DNA of 64,000 bases from Ramlibacter cellulosilyticus (GTDB lineage Bacteria > Pseudomonadota > Gammaproteobacteria > Burkholderiales > Burkholderiaceae_C). The stretch lies in NCBI RefSeq assembly GCF_014297465.1, contig NZ_JACORT010000009.1, positions 186,001-250,000 of the forward strand, written 5' to 3'. A program made the translations under genes and the position numbers. Every line of letters starts with the position of its first letter. Positions within the stretch are counted from its first letter, which is position 1. Below the pieces are notes generated by a model that had not been told where the DNA came from, ran no database searches, and saw nothing but the letters and a program-made list of their open reading frames with translations. Shown piece after piece: positions 35,063-43,236 of the stretch.

Positions 35063-35971
35063 ATGGACACGATGCAGCCCTTGCGCAGCGCCACCGCCGG
35101 CGTCCTCGAAGTCGCGTGGTACGAGGCCGGCCCCGGCGACGGGCCGCCGGTGTTCCTCATGCACGGCTTCCCCTACGACATCCACTCCTACGAGGAAGTC
35201 GCGCCCCTGCTCGCGGCGCAGGGTTGCCGGGTGATCGTGCCCTACCTGCGCGGCTACGGCCCCACGCGCTTCCTGCGCGCGGACACGATGCGCTCGGGCG
35301 AGCAGGCGGCGCTCGGAGCGGACTTGCTGGCGCTGATGGACGCGCTGCAGGTGCCGCGCGCCGTCCTCGCCGGCTACGACTGGGGCGGGCGCGCGGCCTG
35401 CGTGGTGGCGGCGCTGTGGCCCGGGCGCTGCGCGGGCCTGGTCTCGTACAACAACTACAACATCCACGACGTCGCCCGTGCCATGGAGCCGGACACGCCG
35501 GAGAACGAGCGCAAGTACTGGTACCAGTACTACTTCCACTGCGAGCGGGGCCGCGCCGGCCTGGCGGCGCACCGGCAGGCGATGGCGCGCCTGTTGTGGG
35601 AGCTGTGGTCGCCGTCGTGGAAGTTCGACGACGCGACCTTCGCGCGCACCGCGCCAGCCTTCGCCAACCCCGATTTCGTCGAGGTCGTGATCCACTCCTA
35701 CCGGCAGCGCTACGGACTCGCGCCCGGCGATCCGGCCTATGCCGACATCGAACGGCGCCTCGCGGCGCAGCCGGCGATCACCGTGCCGGCCATCACCTTC
35801 GACGGCGCCGACGACGGCGTGCGGGCGCCGGCGCCAGAAAGCGCGCACGCGCGCTTCTTCTCCGGGCCGCGCTCGCATCGCATCGTGGCCGGTGCCGGCC
35901 ACAACCTGCCGCAGGAGAAGCCGCGCGTCTTCGCCGACGCCGTGCTCGAGCTGGTGCGCGGTTCACGCTGA
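35063..35971 (+). CDS. Alpha/beta hydrolase, epoxide hydrolase/haloalkane dehalogenase-like
   Basis: A 302-residue alpha/beta hydrolase with HGFPYDIHSYEEV at the oxyanion hole. The nucleophile elbow is AGYDWGGRA, so the nucleophile is Asp106 rather than Ser, which points to the epoxide hydrolase/dehalogenase group. GAGHNLPQEKP supplies the catalytic histidine near the C-terminus. It diverges from the hybrid kinase gene across 94 bases. The physiological substrate is unknown. The ATG at 35063 has no clear ribosome site nearby. Confidence 0.82.
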   Translation: MDTMQPLRSATAGVLEVAWYEAGPGDGPPVFLMHGFPYDIHSYEEVAPLLAAQGCRVIVPYLRGYGPTRFLRADTMRSGEQAALGADLLALMDALQVPRAVLAGYDWGGRAACVVAALWPGRCAGLVSYNNYNIHDVARAMEPDTPENERKYWYQYYFHCERGRAGLAAHRQAMARLLWELWSPSWKFDDATFARTAPAFANPDFVEVVIHSYRQRYGLAPGDPAYADIERRLAAQPAITVPAITFDGADDGVRAPAPESAHARFFSGPRSHRIVAGAGHNLPQEKPRVFADAVLELVRGSR

Positions 35972-36111
35972 GGCAGCCGTGCTGGGCGTAGGCGCCGGTC
36001 CCGCCGGCCAGGCGGCGGTGCCCTACCTGCTTCGTCTCGCTCCGTGGCCACCGGGGCGCCCGTCCATCGTCCATCCTGTGCACAGACCCAGGCAACGAAC
36101 GGACGGTCCCC

Positions 36112-36366
36112 ATGCTTCAGCCGACTCCCGCCGCGACCACGCGCACCATCAGCATTGCGAGCGCCTACGGCGAGATCGTCGCGTCGGAGCAGGTGCCGGC
36201 CTCCGAATTCCACGCGGCCCTGCGCCGCTTCTACAACCGGGCGGTGCACTACGCGAACTCGGTCGTCGTGCTCGACGGCGTCACGCAGAGCCGCAACTCC
36301 TTCCTGGAGTTCGTGCGGCACTTCAACGATTCCGCCGAGCGCGCCGCGCGCCTCCAGCACTCCTGA
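36112..36366 (+). CDS. Small protein of unknown function
   Basis: An 84-residue open frame starting at ATG 36112, with SIASAYGEIVASEQVPASEF and an amphipathic stretch FVRHFNDSAERAARLQ. It has no signal peptide or membrane helix, and no family was recognised. Its length and codon use fit a real gene, but the ribosome site is weak. It is alone on this strand, with an opposite-strand gene ending 7 bases downstream. The preceding 140 bases (35972-36111) show nothing recognisable. Confidence 0.5.
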   Translation: MLQPTPAATTRTISIASAYGEIVASEQVPASEFHAALRRFYNRAVHYANSVVVLDGVTQSRNSFLEFVRHFNDSAERAARLQHS

Positions 36367-36372
36367 GCCGGC

Positions 36373-36906
36373 TCACTCGATCAGCTGCACCATGATCTCC
36401 TGCGGACGCGCGGGAGGCTGGCCCGGCGCGTTGTAGATGCAGGGCATGTCGGGACGCTGCGCGTAGTCGCGCAAGGCCTTGCAGCCTTCCCAGAACTGGC
36501 GCTCGTGCTCGCTCTCGCCCCAGGTCTTCATGCCCCAGGCGATGCCCAGCGCGATGCAGGCGGGCGCGAACGTGCCACCGCTCAGGATGGCCGCCGCGAC
36601 GCACATGTTGTTCGCCGATGCACCTTGCCACAGCGACGCCGCCGCGGCGTACACGGCGGGCCTCTCGGTGTCGGGCAGGGCCTTGGCGTATTCCATGACG
36701 GCGTACTTCACGCCGATGCCGAGCACCGGCCCCAGCGGGTTGAGTTCGGCCGCGCCGACTGCGAGCCCGATCGCGGTCGTGACGCCGTCGGCCACCGCGC
36801 CTTCCATCGCTTCGTCGGCGACGCCCGCGCGCGCCGAAAAAGCACATGCAGCCAGCATTGCGGCCGCGCACCAGCGGGCCAGGGTGGCCCCTCGCTTCTG
36901 CTCCAT
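36373..36906 (-). CDS. Secreted protein of unknown function with central hydrophobic region
   Basis: A 177-residue protein with a signal peptide (AAAMLAACAFSARA). The mature part has a helix-rich centre with VTTAIGLAVGAAELNPLGPVLG and FAPACIALGIAWGMKTWGESE, and a polar end with cysteines in EGCKALRDYAQRPDMPCIYN. No family was recognised. The cysteines may form disulfides in the periplasm. It is a single-gene unit on the minus strand between two unrelated genes. Confidence 0.6.
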   Translation of the reverse strand: MEQKRGATLARWCAAAMLAACAFSARAGVADEAMEGAVADGVTTAIGLAVGAAELNPLGPVLGIGVKYAVMEYAKALPDTERPAVYAAAASLWQGASANNMCVAAAILSGGTFAPACIALGIAWGMKTWGESEHERQFWEGCKALRDYAQRPDMPCIYNAPGQPPARPQEIMVQLIE

Positions 36907-37016
36907 CTCTGTTCCCCTCGACGTCCTTCTGGACCGTTCCAGTGAACCATGCTCATCCGTGGGAACGCTAGGGAATTAGCGGAGCGCGCAACAGGGGGCT
37001 GTCAGCTTCCCGCGCG

Positions 37017-37038
37017 CCGGTCGCCGGCGGGCGACCGG
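37017..37038 (-). terminator. Possible hairpin terminator after the DUF6544-like gene
   Basis: CCGGTCGCC and GGCGACCGG are perfect 9-base arms around GGCG. It lies 47 bases beyond the stop of the minus-strand gene at 37085. There is no T-run, so Rho-independent function is uncertain. Confidence 0.4.
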
Positions 37039-37084
37039 CGGTCGCGGTGCCGCGTATGCCCATGTAACGCGGCGTGCGCCGCGC

Positions 37085-37882
37085 TCAGGGAAAGCGCAGC
37101 CCCGTCACGCGGGCGCGATAGAAAGGGAAGTAGTCGGGCGTGCCGAAGAAGTTGCCGCCATCGACGCGGAACGGCACCGTGCAGCCCTCGACGGTGCGGA
37201 AGTCGCCGAGCTCGCCCCCGAAAGGCTGCAGCCGGAACACGCCTTGCGGATTCGCATTGCTCCAGCGCGGCATGCACACCCACAGCGGCTGGCCGCGCGC
37301 ATCCACGCGGATGTCCACCTGCTGCTCCATGCCGCGGTGCGTGACGAGCGCGCGTGCCGTGTCGGGGCCGGCGTCCAGCCAGCGCACGCCGGCTTGCGGC
37401 AGCAGCGACGCAGGCGCCCAGATCGCCGCCTCCGCGCAGGCGCGGCCGAATGCGGAGCGCAGGTGGTCGGCCGTGCCGCCGGCGCGCACCACGGGCAGGA
37501 TGCCGAAGAGGCGCAAGCGCGTCCACGAACGTTCGCCGACCATGCCGTCCGAGCCGGCGATGCGCATCCACGCGCGGCCCGCCTGCACTTCCCACAGCAG
37601 GCCTTCGGGCGCGGCGAGCACCTGGCGGGCGCGCATGGGCTGGACCTTGGGGTCGTCGCGCGTGCCGAGGGACAGCTCGCCTTCCATGGCGAGTTCGGCG
37701 ATGCCTGCGAGACGCGCGCCGGGCTGCAGCGCGTGCAGGAAGTAGCGCTGCGCAGGCTCGGGCAGCTGCGCCACCAGCTCCGGCGAGAAGCGTTCCGGCA
37801 GCGGCAGGCGGAACGCGTGCAAGGCGTCGCGCGCCTCGCGTGCCTCCCTGCGGTCGGAGAGGAGGCTCACAAGGCCTGCCAC
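37085..37882 (-). CDS. DUF6544/DUF6920-like protein
   Basis: A 265-residue protein. The pattern LPEPAQRYFLHALQPGARL, MRARQVLAAPEGLLWEVQAG, AFGRACAEAAIWAPASLLP and VDGGNFFGTPDYFPFYRARV resembles the DUF6544 family of soluble bacterial proteins of unknown role. The family is recalled, not searched. It overlaps the downstream end of the next minus-strand gene by 16 bases, so the two are probably co-transcribed. No signal peptide is present in this start version. Confidence 0.6.
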   Translation of the reverse strand: MAGLVSLLSDRREAREARDALHAFRLPLPERFSPELVAQLPEPAQRYFLHALQPGARLAGIAELAMEGELSLGTRDDPKVQPMRARQVLAAPEGLLWEVQAGRAWMRIAGSDGMVGERSWTRLRLFGILPVVRAGGTADHLRSAFGRACAEAAIWAPASLLPQAGVRWLDAGPDTARALVTHRGMEQQVDIRVDARGQPLWVCMPRWSNANPQGVFRLQPFGGELGDFRTVEGCTVPFRVDGGNFFGTPDYFPFYRARVTGLRFP

Positions 37883-38250
37883 TCGGGAATGCAGTGGCGT
37901 GCCAGCGCGGTGACCCAGAACGGTTCGGAAGGATCGAAGGCGAGCCCGAACGCGGGGCTCACGAGGAAGCCGGCACGCTCGAAGGCCTCCGGGTCCTGGC
38001 CGCGGATGAAGGCCGCGAGCATCGCGAACGGCACGGAGACCTTGCCGAGGTTCACGGCCTCGGCTTCCAGCGTGATCTCCTCCAGCCGGCCGTTGTCCTG
38101 GAAGCGGTAGACCACGTTGCCGTAGTCCATCTCGTCGAGCCCGACGCCGTTGCGGCCCGAGCGCCAGGGCAGGCCGCGTGCGCGCTGCACGTCCGCGGCG
38201 GAAACGGTGAAAGGCGTGTCGTCGACCTGTACGTAGGGATCCAGTTTCAT
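37867..38250 (-). CDS. Uncharacterised small protein upstream of the DUF6544-like gene
   Basis: A 127-residue protein starting at ATG 38250, with DPYVQVDDTPFTVSAADVQR, GVGLDEMDYGNVVYRFQDNG and a C-terminal FWVTALARHCIPEWQAL. It is soluble with no signal, and its strand-rich centre suggests a small barrel. No family was recognised. It lies 8 bases from the LysR gene on the same strand and overlaps the DUF6544-like gene, so it may belong to one operon with both. Confidence 0.55.
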   Translation of the reverse strand: MKLDPYVQVDDTPFTVSAADVQRARGLPWRSGRNGVGLDEMDYGNVVYRFQDNGRLEEITLEAEAVNLGKVSVPFAMLAAFIRGQDPEAFERAGFLVSPAFGLAFDPSEPFWVTALARHCIPEWQAL

Positions 38251-38258
38251 GCGATGGC

Positions 38259-39143
38259 TCAGGCCGCGGTTCCCGCCGCCCGCCGGATGATCTCCGCGAA
38301 ATGCCTCAGCACCGGCGAACGGGTGGCGCCCTTGGGCCACAGCATGCCCGGAGTGCGGATCGGCGTGGGGTCTTCCAGCGGGATCACGCGCAGGTCCGCG
38401 GACTGCGACACGGCCGTCTCCGTGATGATCCCGGCCAGGTCGGTCTGGCGGATCAGCTCGATCATCGGCGCGACCGAATTCATCTGGGCCACCACCAGCG
38501 GTTCGGCGCCGGCCTGGTCGAAGCAGTCGTCGAGCAGCTTGCGCGTGAGGAACTGCGGCGTGAGCAGCACCATGCGCACGTCGTGCAGCTCCACCATGCG
38601 CACGCGCCGCCGCCGCGCGAGCGGATGGTGCACGCCGACCACCAGGCGCAGTTCCTCGTTGTAGAGCGGCTCGAACCAGAGGTCGCCGCCGTCCGACGGC
38701 GGATAGGACACCGCGATGTCCAGGTGCCCCGAACGCAGGCGCTTGAGGATCTGGCCGGCGGCGAGCTCCTCCACCGACACCGCGATGCCGGGATAGTGAT
38801 TGAGCAGCGTCGCGACGCACTGCGGGACCATGCGCGTGTTGAAGCTCGGGGTGGTGCCCAGGCGGATGCTGCCCGTGATCGCCTCGCCGGGCTGGCGCAG
38901 CGCCTGCACGCCGAGGTCGATCTGCTCCAGGGCCGGCGTCATGTGGCTGCGCAGGATCTCGCCCGCTTCCGTCAGGCGCACCTGCTTGCCGCTGCGGTCG
39001 AAGAGCGGCGTGCCCAGCTCCTCCTCCAGCTGCCGGATCTGGTGCGACAGCGTCGACTGCGTCACGTGCAGCCGCTCCGCGGCGCGCGTGAAGTTGAGGG
39101 TTTCCGCGATCGCGTCGAAGTAGCGGAGGTGGCGGAGTTCCAT
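38259..39143 (-). CDS. LysR-type regulator next to the second intradiol dioxygenase
   Basis: A 294-residue LysR protein. It opens MELRHLRYFDAIAETLNFTR with the helix-turn-helix AAERLHVTQSTLSHQIRQLE. The effector domain includes IRLGTTPSFNTRMVP, GHLDIAVSYPP and VVGVHHPLARRR, in the CynR/CbbR-like branch. It diverges from the dioxygenase gene at 39255 across 111 bases that contain a strong palindrome, so it is the likely regulator of that gene. Confidence 0.88.
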   Translation of the reverse strand: MELRHLRYFDAIAETLNFTRAAERLHVTQSTLSHQIRQLEEELGTPLFDRSGKQVRLTEAGEILRSHMTPALEQIDLGVQALRQPGEAITGSIRLGTTPSFNTRMVPQCVATLLNHYPGIAVSVEELAAGQILKRLRSGHLDIAVSYPPSDGGDLWFEPLYNEELRLVVGVHHPLARRRRVRMVELHDVRMVLLTPQFLTRKLLDDCFDQAGAEPLVVAQMNSVAPMIELIRQTDLAGIITETAVSQSADLRVIPLEDPTPIRTPGMLWPKGATRSPVLRHFAEIIRRAAGTAA

Positions 39144-39162
39144 CAGGGTTGGTCCCGATAGC

Positions 39163-39179
39163 GATCGATGGCATCGATC
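39163..39179. promoter_or_regulatory. LysR operator candidate GATCGAT-GGC-ATCGATC
   Basis: Perfect 7-base arms around GGC lie about 16 bases upstream of the LysR start and 76 bases upstream of the dioxygenase ATG. This is consistent with a LysR recognition site that also controls the regulator itself. Confidence 0.6.
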
Positions 39180-39188
39180 ATAGCCGTT

Positions 39189-39229
39189 GAAAATCATCAC
39201 TTTCCAGCCCCGCGGCCCGCTCCTAGACT
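39189..39229 (+). promoter_or_regulatory. Promoter of the second intradiol dioxygenase gene
   Basis: TTTCCA (39201-39206) and TAGACT (39224-39229) are 17 bases apart. Upstream GAAAATCATCACTTTCC (39189-39205) resembles the GGAAAACT...TTTCC element seen before other catabolic genes. The ribosome site AAGGAGA follows. Confidence 0.5.
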
Positions 39230-39254
39230 GCGCCCGAAACCAAGGAGACAGGCC

Positions 39255-40139
39255 ATGGCCCAACTCGAAGTGAGCGATTTCGCGCAGGCGGTGATCGACC
39301 GCATGGGCGAGTGCAAGGACGCGCGGTTCAAGCAGGTCATGACCTCGCTGGTGAAGCACGCGCATGCCTTCATGCGCGAGGTGGACCTCACGCCGGACGA
39401 GTGGATGGCCGGCATCCAGTTCCTCACCGAGACCGGCAAGAAGTGCGACGAGAAGCGGCAGGAGTTCATCCTGCTGTCGGACACGCTGGGGATCTCCATG
39501 CTGATCGTCGCGCTGGCGCAGGCGCGCGGCGCGAAGGCGCTGGCGGAGCAGCCGGGCGAGCGGCCGACGGAAGCCACCGTGCAAGGCCCGTTCTTCTGGC
39601 CCGGCGCGCCGCAGAAGGAACTCGGCGACGACATCGGCGCCGGCCTCGGCGAGCCCACGCTGTACCACGGGCGCGTGACGGATACCAGCGGCCGGCCGAT
39701 CGCCGGCTGCGTGGTGGACGTCTGGTCCGGCGACGAAGGCGGCCTCTACGACATGCAGAAGGGCGACGAGATGAGCCTGCGCGCGCAGTTCCGCACCGAC
39801 AAGGATGGCAACTACCGCTTCTGGTCCATCAAGCCGACCTACTACCCCGTGCCGGGCGACGGCCCCGTGGGCCGCATGCTGGACAAGATGGGCCGCCACC
39901 TCAATCGTCCGGGGCACATGCACATGATGCTGGACGCGCCCGGGCACGAGAAGCTGGTGACGCACATCTTCGTCAAGGACAGCCCCTACCTCGATTCGGA
40001 CGCCGTCTTCGGCGTGCGCAACAGCCTGATCGTGGAGTTCCCGAAGCACGCGCCGGGCAAGGCGCCGGACGGGCGCAGCATGGACAAGCCGTTCTATACG
40101 GCGAAGTACGACTTCAGGCTGGTGCCGTCGATGCGGTGA
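39255..40139 (+). CDS. Second hydroxyquinol/catechol 1,2-dioxygenase (intradiol)
   Basis: A 294-residue intradiol dioxygenase. The Fe(III) ligands are Tyr165 (LYDMQ), Tyr197 (YYPVP), His221 and His223 (HMHM). Three of these numbers equal those I recall for the characterised hydroxyquinol 1,2-dioxygenase. The N-terminal helical domain (FKQVMTSLVKHAHAFMREV) is clearly related to the enzyme at 29034, but an insertion ARGAKALAEQPGERP and a longer tail make the two paralogues distinct. The different pocket suggests another triol or a substituted catechol. It is followed by a citryl-CoA-lyase-like and a CoA-transferase gene. Confidence 0.82.
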   Translation: MAQLEVSDFAQAVIDRMGECKDARFKQVMTSLVKHAHAFMREVDLTPDEWMAGIQFLTETGKKCDEKRQEFILLSDTLGISMLIVALAQARGAKALAEQPGERPTEATVQGPFFWPGAPQKELGDDIGAGLGEPTLYHGRVTDTSGRPIAGCVVDVWSGDEGGLYDMQKGDEMSLRAQFRTDKDGNYRFWSIKPTYYPVPGDGPVGRMLDKMGRHLNRPGHMHMMLDAPGHEKLVTHIFVKDSPYLDSDAVFGVRNSLIVEFPKHAPGKAPDGRSMDKPFYTAKYDFRLVPSMR

Positions 40140-40154
40140 CGGTTCCGGCGGATA

Positions 40155-40244
40155 GCTGGGGTGCGCTTCGCGCAACCCAGCCTACGGAACGCCCCCAACG
40201 CGACCCTCTTCGTAGGCTGGGTTGACGCGAAGCGTCACCCCAGC
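40155..40244. repeat. Inverted repeat family D between dioxygenase and lyase genes
   Basis: The left arm runs GCTGGGGTGCGCTTCGCGC then AACCCAGCCTACG. The right arm runs CGTAGGCTGGGTT then GACGCGAAGCGTCACCCCAGC. The arms are nearly perfect complements around about 24 bases. The element starts 16 bases after the dioxygenase stop and could act as an intercistronic hairpin. One copy was seen. Confidence 0.8.
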
Positions 40245-40268
40245 CCGACCACACAACGGGAGACCCTC

Positions 40269-41069
40269 TTGAAAATCGGCAAGGCCACCGTGCCGCGCTC
40301 CGCCATCACCACGTCCAACGCGGACACCATCGTCGTGCGCGGGCAGGACCTGTCGCGCGACCTGATCGGGCAGGTGAACTTCGGCGACTACTTCCACTTC
40401 CTGCTCACCGGGCGCAAACCGGACGCGGCGAGCAGCGCGGTGCTGAACGCCACGCTGGTCGCGATCGCCGACCACGGCCTCGTGCCCAGCGTGCAGGCGG
40501 CGCGCATGACGTACGCCGCCGCACCGGAGGCGCTGCAAGGCGCCGTCGCGGCGGGCATCCTCGGCTGCGGCTCCGTGATCCTCGGCGCGTCGGAAACCGC
40601 CGGCCGCATGTTCGTCGAGATCGACGAAGAGGCGAAGAAGCGCGGCGGCGACCTGCGGGAGGCGGCGAAGGCCATCGTCTCCGGCCGCCGCGAGCGCAAG
40701 CAGGCGATCCCGGGCTACGGCCATCCCGAGCACAAGGAGCGCGACCGCCGCGTCGACGCCCTGTTCGAAGTCTCGCGCCAGGCCGGCGGCGGCCAGCACT
40801 TCGTGCAGATCGCGCAGGCGGTCGAAGACATCATTCCCGCGGTGGTCGGCAAGGACCTCAAGCTCAATGTCTCCGCCGCGATCCCCGCGGTGCTGCTCGG
40901 CGTGGGCTTCCCCGTCGGCGCGCTCAAGGGCGTGCCCATCCTCGCGCGCACGGCCAGCCTGATCGCCCACCTGAACGAGGAGATGAGCGACCCGATCGGC
41001 TTCGCCCTGTCGTACCAGGCGATGCGCGAGTTCGAATACACGGGCGCGATGCCCCAGGAGCGCAAGTGA
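40269..41069 (+). CDS. Citryl-CoA lyase-like protein (citrate synthase superfamily, short form)
   Basis: A 266-residue protein with the small-domain signature of citrate synthase folds. IPGYGHPEHKERDRRVDAL has the catalytic-type histidine, and VSAAIPAVLLGVGFPVGALKG and LARTASLIAHLNEEM fit the C-terminal helices. The N-terminal large domain of true citrate synthase is missing, as in the CcsA/CCL and ACLY C-terminal lyase group. It would cleave or form a carbon-carbon bond next to a CoA thioester. The TTG at 40269 follows GGGAGA. It overlaps the CaiB gene by 4 bases. Confidence 0.78.
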   Translation: MKIGKATVPRSAITTSNADTIVVRGQDLSRDLIGQVNFGDYFHFLLTGRKPDAASSAVLNATLVAIADHGLVPSVQAARMTYAAAPEALQGAVAAGILGCGSVILGASETAGRMFVEIDEEAKKRGGDLREAAKAIVSGRRERKQAIPGYGHPEHKERDRRVDALFEVSRQAGGGQHFVQIAQAVEDIIPAVVGKDLKLNVSAAIPAVLLGVGFPVGALKGVPILARTASLIAHLNEEMSDPIGFALSYQAMREFEYTGAMPQERK

Positions 41070-42229
41070 TCAAGGTCCTCGATGGCGTGCGCGTGCTGGA
41101 GCACGGCACCTTCATCACCGGTCCCGCGGCCTCCATGCTGCTGGCCGACCTCGGCGCCGACGTCGTGAAGGTGGAGCTGCCCGGCACGGGCGACCCCTTC
41201 CGCGCGTTCAAGGGCGGGCTCTACTCGCCCCACTACCAGACCGTCAACCGCAACAAGCGCAGCGTCACGCTCAACACGAAGCAGGCCGCCGACCTGGAGA
41301 AGTTCGACGCGCTCGTGAAGGACGCGGACGTCTACATCCAGAACTTCCGCCCCGGCTTCGCGGAGCAGATCGGCGCCGGCTTCGAACGCCTGCGCGGCAT
41401 CAACGACCGCCTCATCTACTGCGCCATCAGCGGCTTCGGCTCCTCGGGTCCCGCGGCGCAGCGCCCCGCCTACGACAGCGTGGCGCAGGCCGCGAGCGGC
41501 TTCCTGCGCCTGCTGGTGAACCCGGGCAACCCGCGCGTCACCGGCCCGGCCATCGCCGACCTCGTCACCGGCTTCTACGCGGCCTACGGCATCCTCGGCG
41601 CGCTCTACGACCGCGAGAAGCACGGCACCGCGCGCAAGGTGGAGCTGTCGATGTTCGAGGCCATGACGCACTTCAACCTCGACGCCTTCCAGCACCTGTT
41701 CTCCGCCAACGAGGTGATGGGGCCGTTCAGCCGCCCGAGCGTGTCGCAGTCGTACGTGCTCGAATGCAAGGACGGCAAGTGGGTCGCCCTGCACATGTCT
41801 TCCCCCGAGAAGTTCTGGCAGGGGCTCGCCACCGCGATGGAGCAGCCGCGCTTCTTCGAGGACCCGCGCTTCGCCAGCCGGCAGGCACGCATCGAGAACC
41901 AGGAAGCGCTGATCGAGGTGCTGGGGCCCATCTTCCGCGGCCACGACCGCGCGGAATGGTGCCGGCGCCTGGAAGCCAACGACGTGCCGCATTCCCCCAT
42001 GTACACGACGGCCGAAGTGCCCGAGGATGCGCAGGCGAAGCACCTGCAGCTGTTCGTGGAGACCGAGCACCCGGTGGTGGGCACCTTCCGCACCGTGCGC
42101 TCGCCCGTGTCCTTCGACGGCGAACGGCCGGTGGAGGTGAGCGCGCCGCCCGTGCTGGGCGAACACAACGAGGAACTCGCCCGCGGCTGGAAGCCGCGCG
42201 GCAACCCGCAGAAGGAGACCCGCAAGTGA
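41066..42229 (+). CDS. CaiB/BaiF family III CoA-transferase
   Basis: A 387-residue family III CoA-transferase. The N-terminus VRVLEHGTFITGPAASMLLADLGADVVKVE and the block NRNKRSVTLNTKQ are diagnostic. The catalytic aspartate is in the region YDSVAQAASGF, followed by TGPAIADLVTG. The start is a GTG at 41066 overlapping the lyase stop, which implies coupled translation. It would activate a dicarboxylate such as a ring-cleavage product to its CoA ester for the adjacent lyase. The acid substrate is unknown. Confidence 0.88.
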   Translation: MIKVLDGVRVLEHGTFITGPAASMLLADLGADVVKVELPGTGDPFRAFKGGLYSPHYQTVNRNKRSVTLNTKQAADLEKFDALVKDADVYIQNFRPGFAEQIGAGFERLRGINDRLIYCAISGFGSSGPAAQRPAYDSVAQAASGFLRLLVNPGNPRVTGPAIADLVTGFYAAYGILGALYDREKHGTARKVELSMFEAMTHFNLDAFQHLFSANEVMGPFSRPSVSQSYVLECKDGKWVALHMSSPEKFWQGLATAMEQPRFFEDPRFASRQARIENQEALIEVLGPIFRGHDRAEWCRRLEANDVPHSPMYTTAEVPEDAQAKHLQLFVETEHPVVGTFRTVRSPVSFDGERPVEVSAPPVLGEHNEELARGWKPRGNPQKETRK

Positions 42230-43200
42230 GCCACCGCCGTCCCGTCGTCGCCGCGCTCGTCGCCCTCGCGCTCGGCCTGCCGTTCGCCGCGCAGGCGCAG
42301 CAGGACTACCCCGCGCGGCCCGTGCGCCTGGTGGTTCCCTTCGGGCCGGGCACCACCACGGACATCATCGCGCGCGTGTTCGCCGAAGCGATGGCCAAGC
42401 CGCTCGGGCAGGCGATCGTCGTCGAGAACCGCGCCGGGGCCGGCGGCAACATCGGCGCCGACCTCGTGGCGAAGTCGCCCGCCGACGGCTACACGATCGT
42501 GATGGGCACGGTGGGCACGCACGCGATCAACCCGGGCCTGTACCGCAAGATGCCCTACGACGCGCAGAAGGACTTCGCGCCCATCGGCTTCGCGGGCTAC
42601 ACGCCGACGCTGCTGGTGGTCGCCGCCAACTCGCCGGTGAAAAGCCTGAAGGACCTGCAGGCCGCGGCGCAGAAGCAGGGCGGCATCAGCTTCGCTTCGG
42701 CGGGCAACGGCACCTCGGGCCACCTCGCCGGCGAACTGCTCAAGGCGCGCCTTGGCGGCGAGATGGTGCACGTGCCGTACAAGGAAGGCGGCATGGCGCT
42801 CTCCGACGTGATGGCCGGCCAGGCGCAGTTCATGTTCTACCACCCGGCCGCCGTGCTGCCGCAGGTGAAGGCGGGCAAGCTGCGGGCGCTGGGCGTGTCG
42901 AGCGCGAAGCGCAGCGGCGCGACGCCGGACGTCCCCACGATCACCGAACAGGGCTACGGCGACTTCGACCTCGTCGCCTGGTTCATGCTCTACGCGCCCG
43001 CCGCCACGCCCGCGCCGGTGCTCGCGAAGCTGCGCGACGCGGTGGCGCAGGCCGTGACGAATCCCGAGACGAAGGCGAAGCTCGCCGCGCAGGGGCTGGA
43101 AGTGCCCTTGCTGAAGCCGGAGGAGCTCGCTGCCTTCGGCCGCACCGAACTGGCGAAATGGTCCGAGCTGGTGAAACGCTCGGGCGCGCAGGTGGATTGA
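42226..43200 (+). CDS. Bug-family periplasmic solute receptor 3
   Basis: A 324-residue Bug protein. It has the signal AALVALALGLPFAAQAQ, then YPARPVRLVVPFGPGTTTDI, VVENRAGAGGNIGAD and ISFASAGNGTSGHLAGELL. The start is a GTG at 42226 that overlaps the CaiB stop (GTGA) behind AAGGAGA. It is embedded in an operon whose dedicated importer (43237-47749) is a LIV-type ABC system, so it would serve as an extra receptor or sensor. No tripartite transporter membrane genes are near. Confidence 0.87.
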   Translation: MSHRRPVVAALVALALGLPFAAQAQQDYPARPVRLVVPFGPGTTTDIIARVFAEAMAKPLGQAIVVENRAGAGGNIGADLVAKSPADGYTIVMGTVGTHAINPGLYRKMPYDAQKDFAPIGFAGYTPTLLVVAANSPVKSLKDLQAAAQKQGGISFASAGNGTSGHLAGELLKARLGGEMVHVPYKEGGMALSDVMAGQAQFMFYHPAAVLPQVKAGKLRALGVSSAKRSGATPDVPTITEQGYGDFDLVAWFMLYAPAATPAPVLAKLRDAVAQAVTNPETKAKLAAQGLEVPLLKPEELAAFGRTELAKWSELVKRSGAQVD

Positions 43201-43236
43201 GCCGGTAAACCCAGACCAAGACCAAGGAGACAAGCC

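Noticed and set aside
32423..35902. Single 1159-codon minus-strand frame that could suggest a kinase-Crp fusion
   Set aside because: Only the last 243 codons (Crp/Fnr) are protein-like. The kinase is in a different frame, and the rest is low-complexity shadow sequence.
40269..41069. TCA-cycle citrate synthase
   Set aside because: Only about 266 residues are present and the large N-terminal domain is missing. It is cotranscribed with CaiB, so a lyase-like role fits better.
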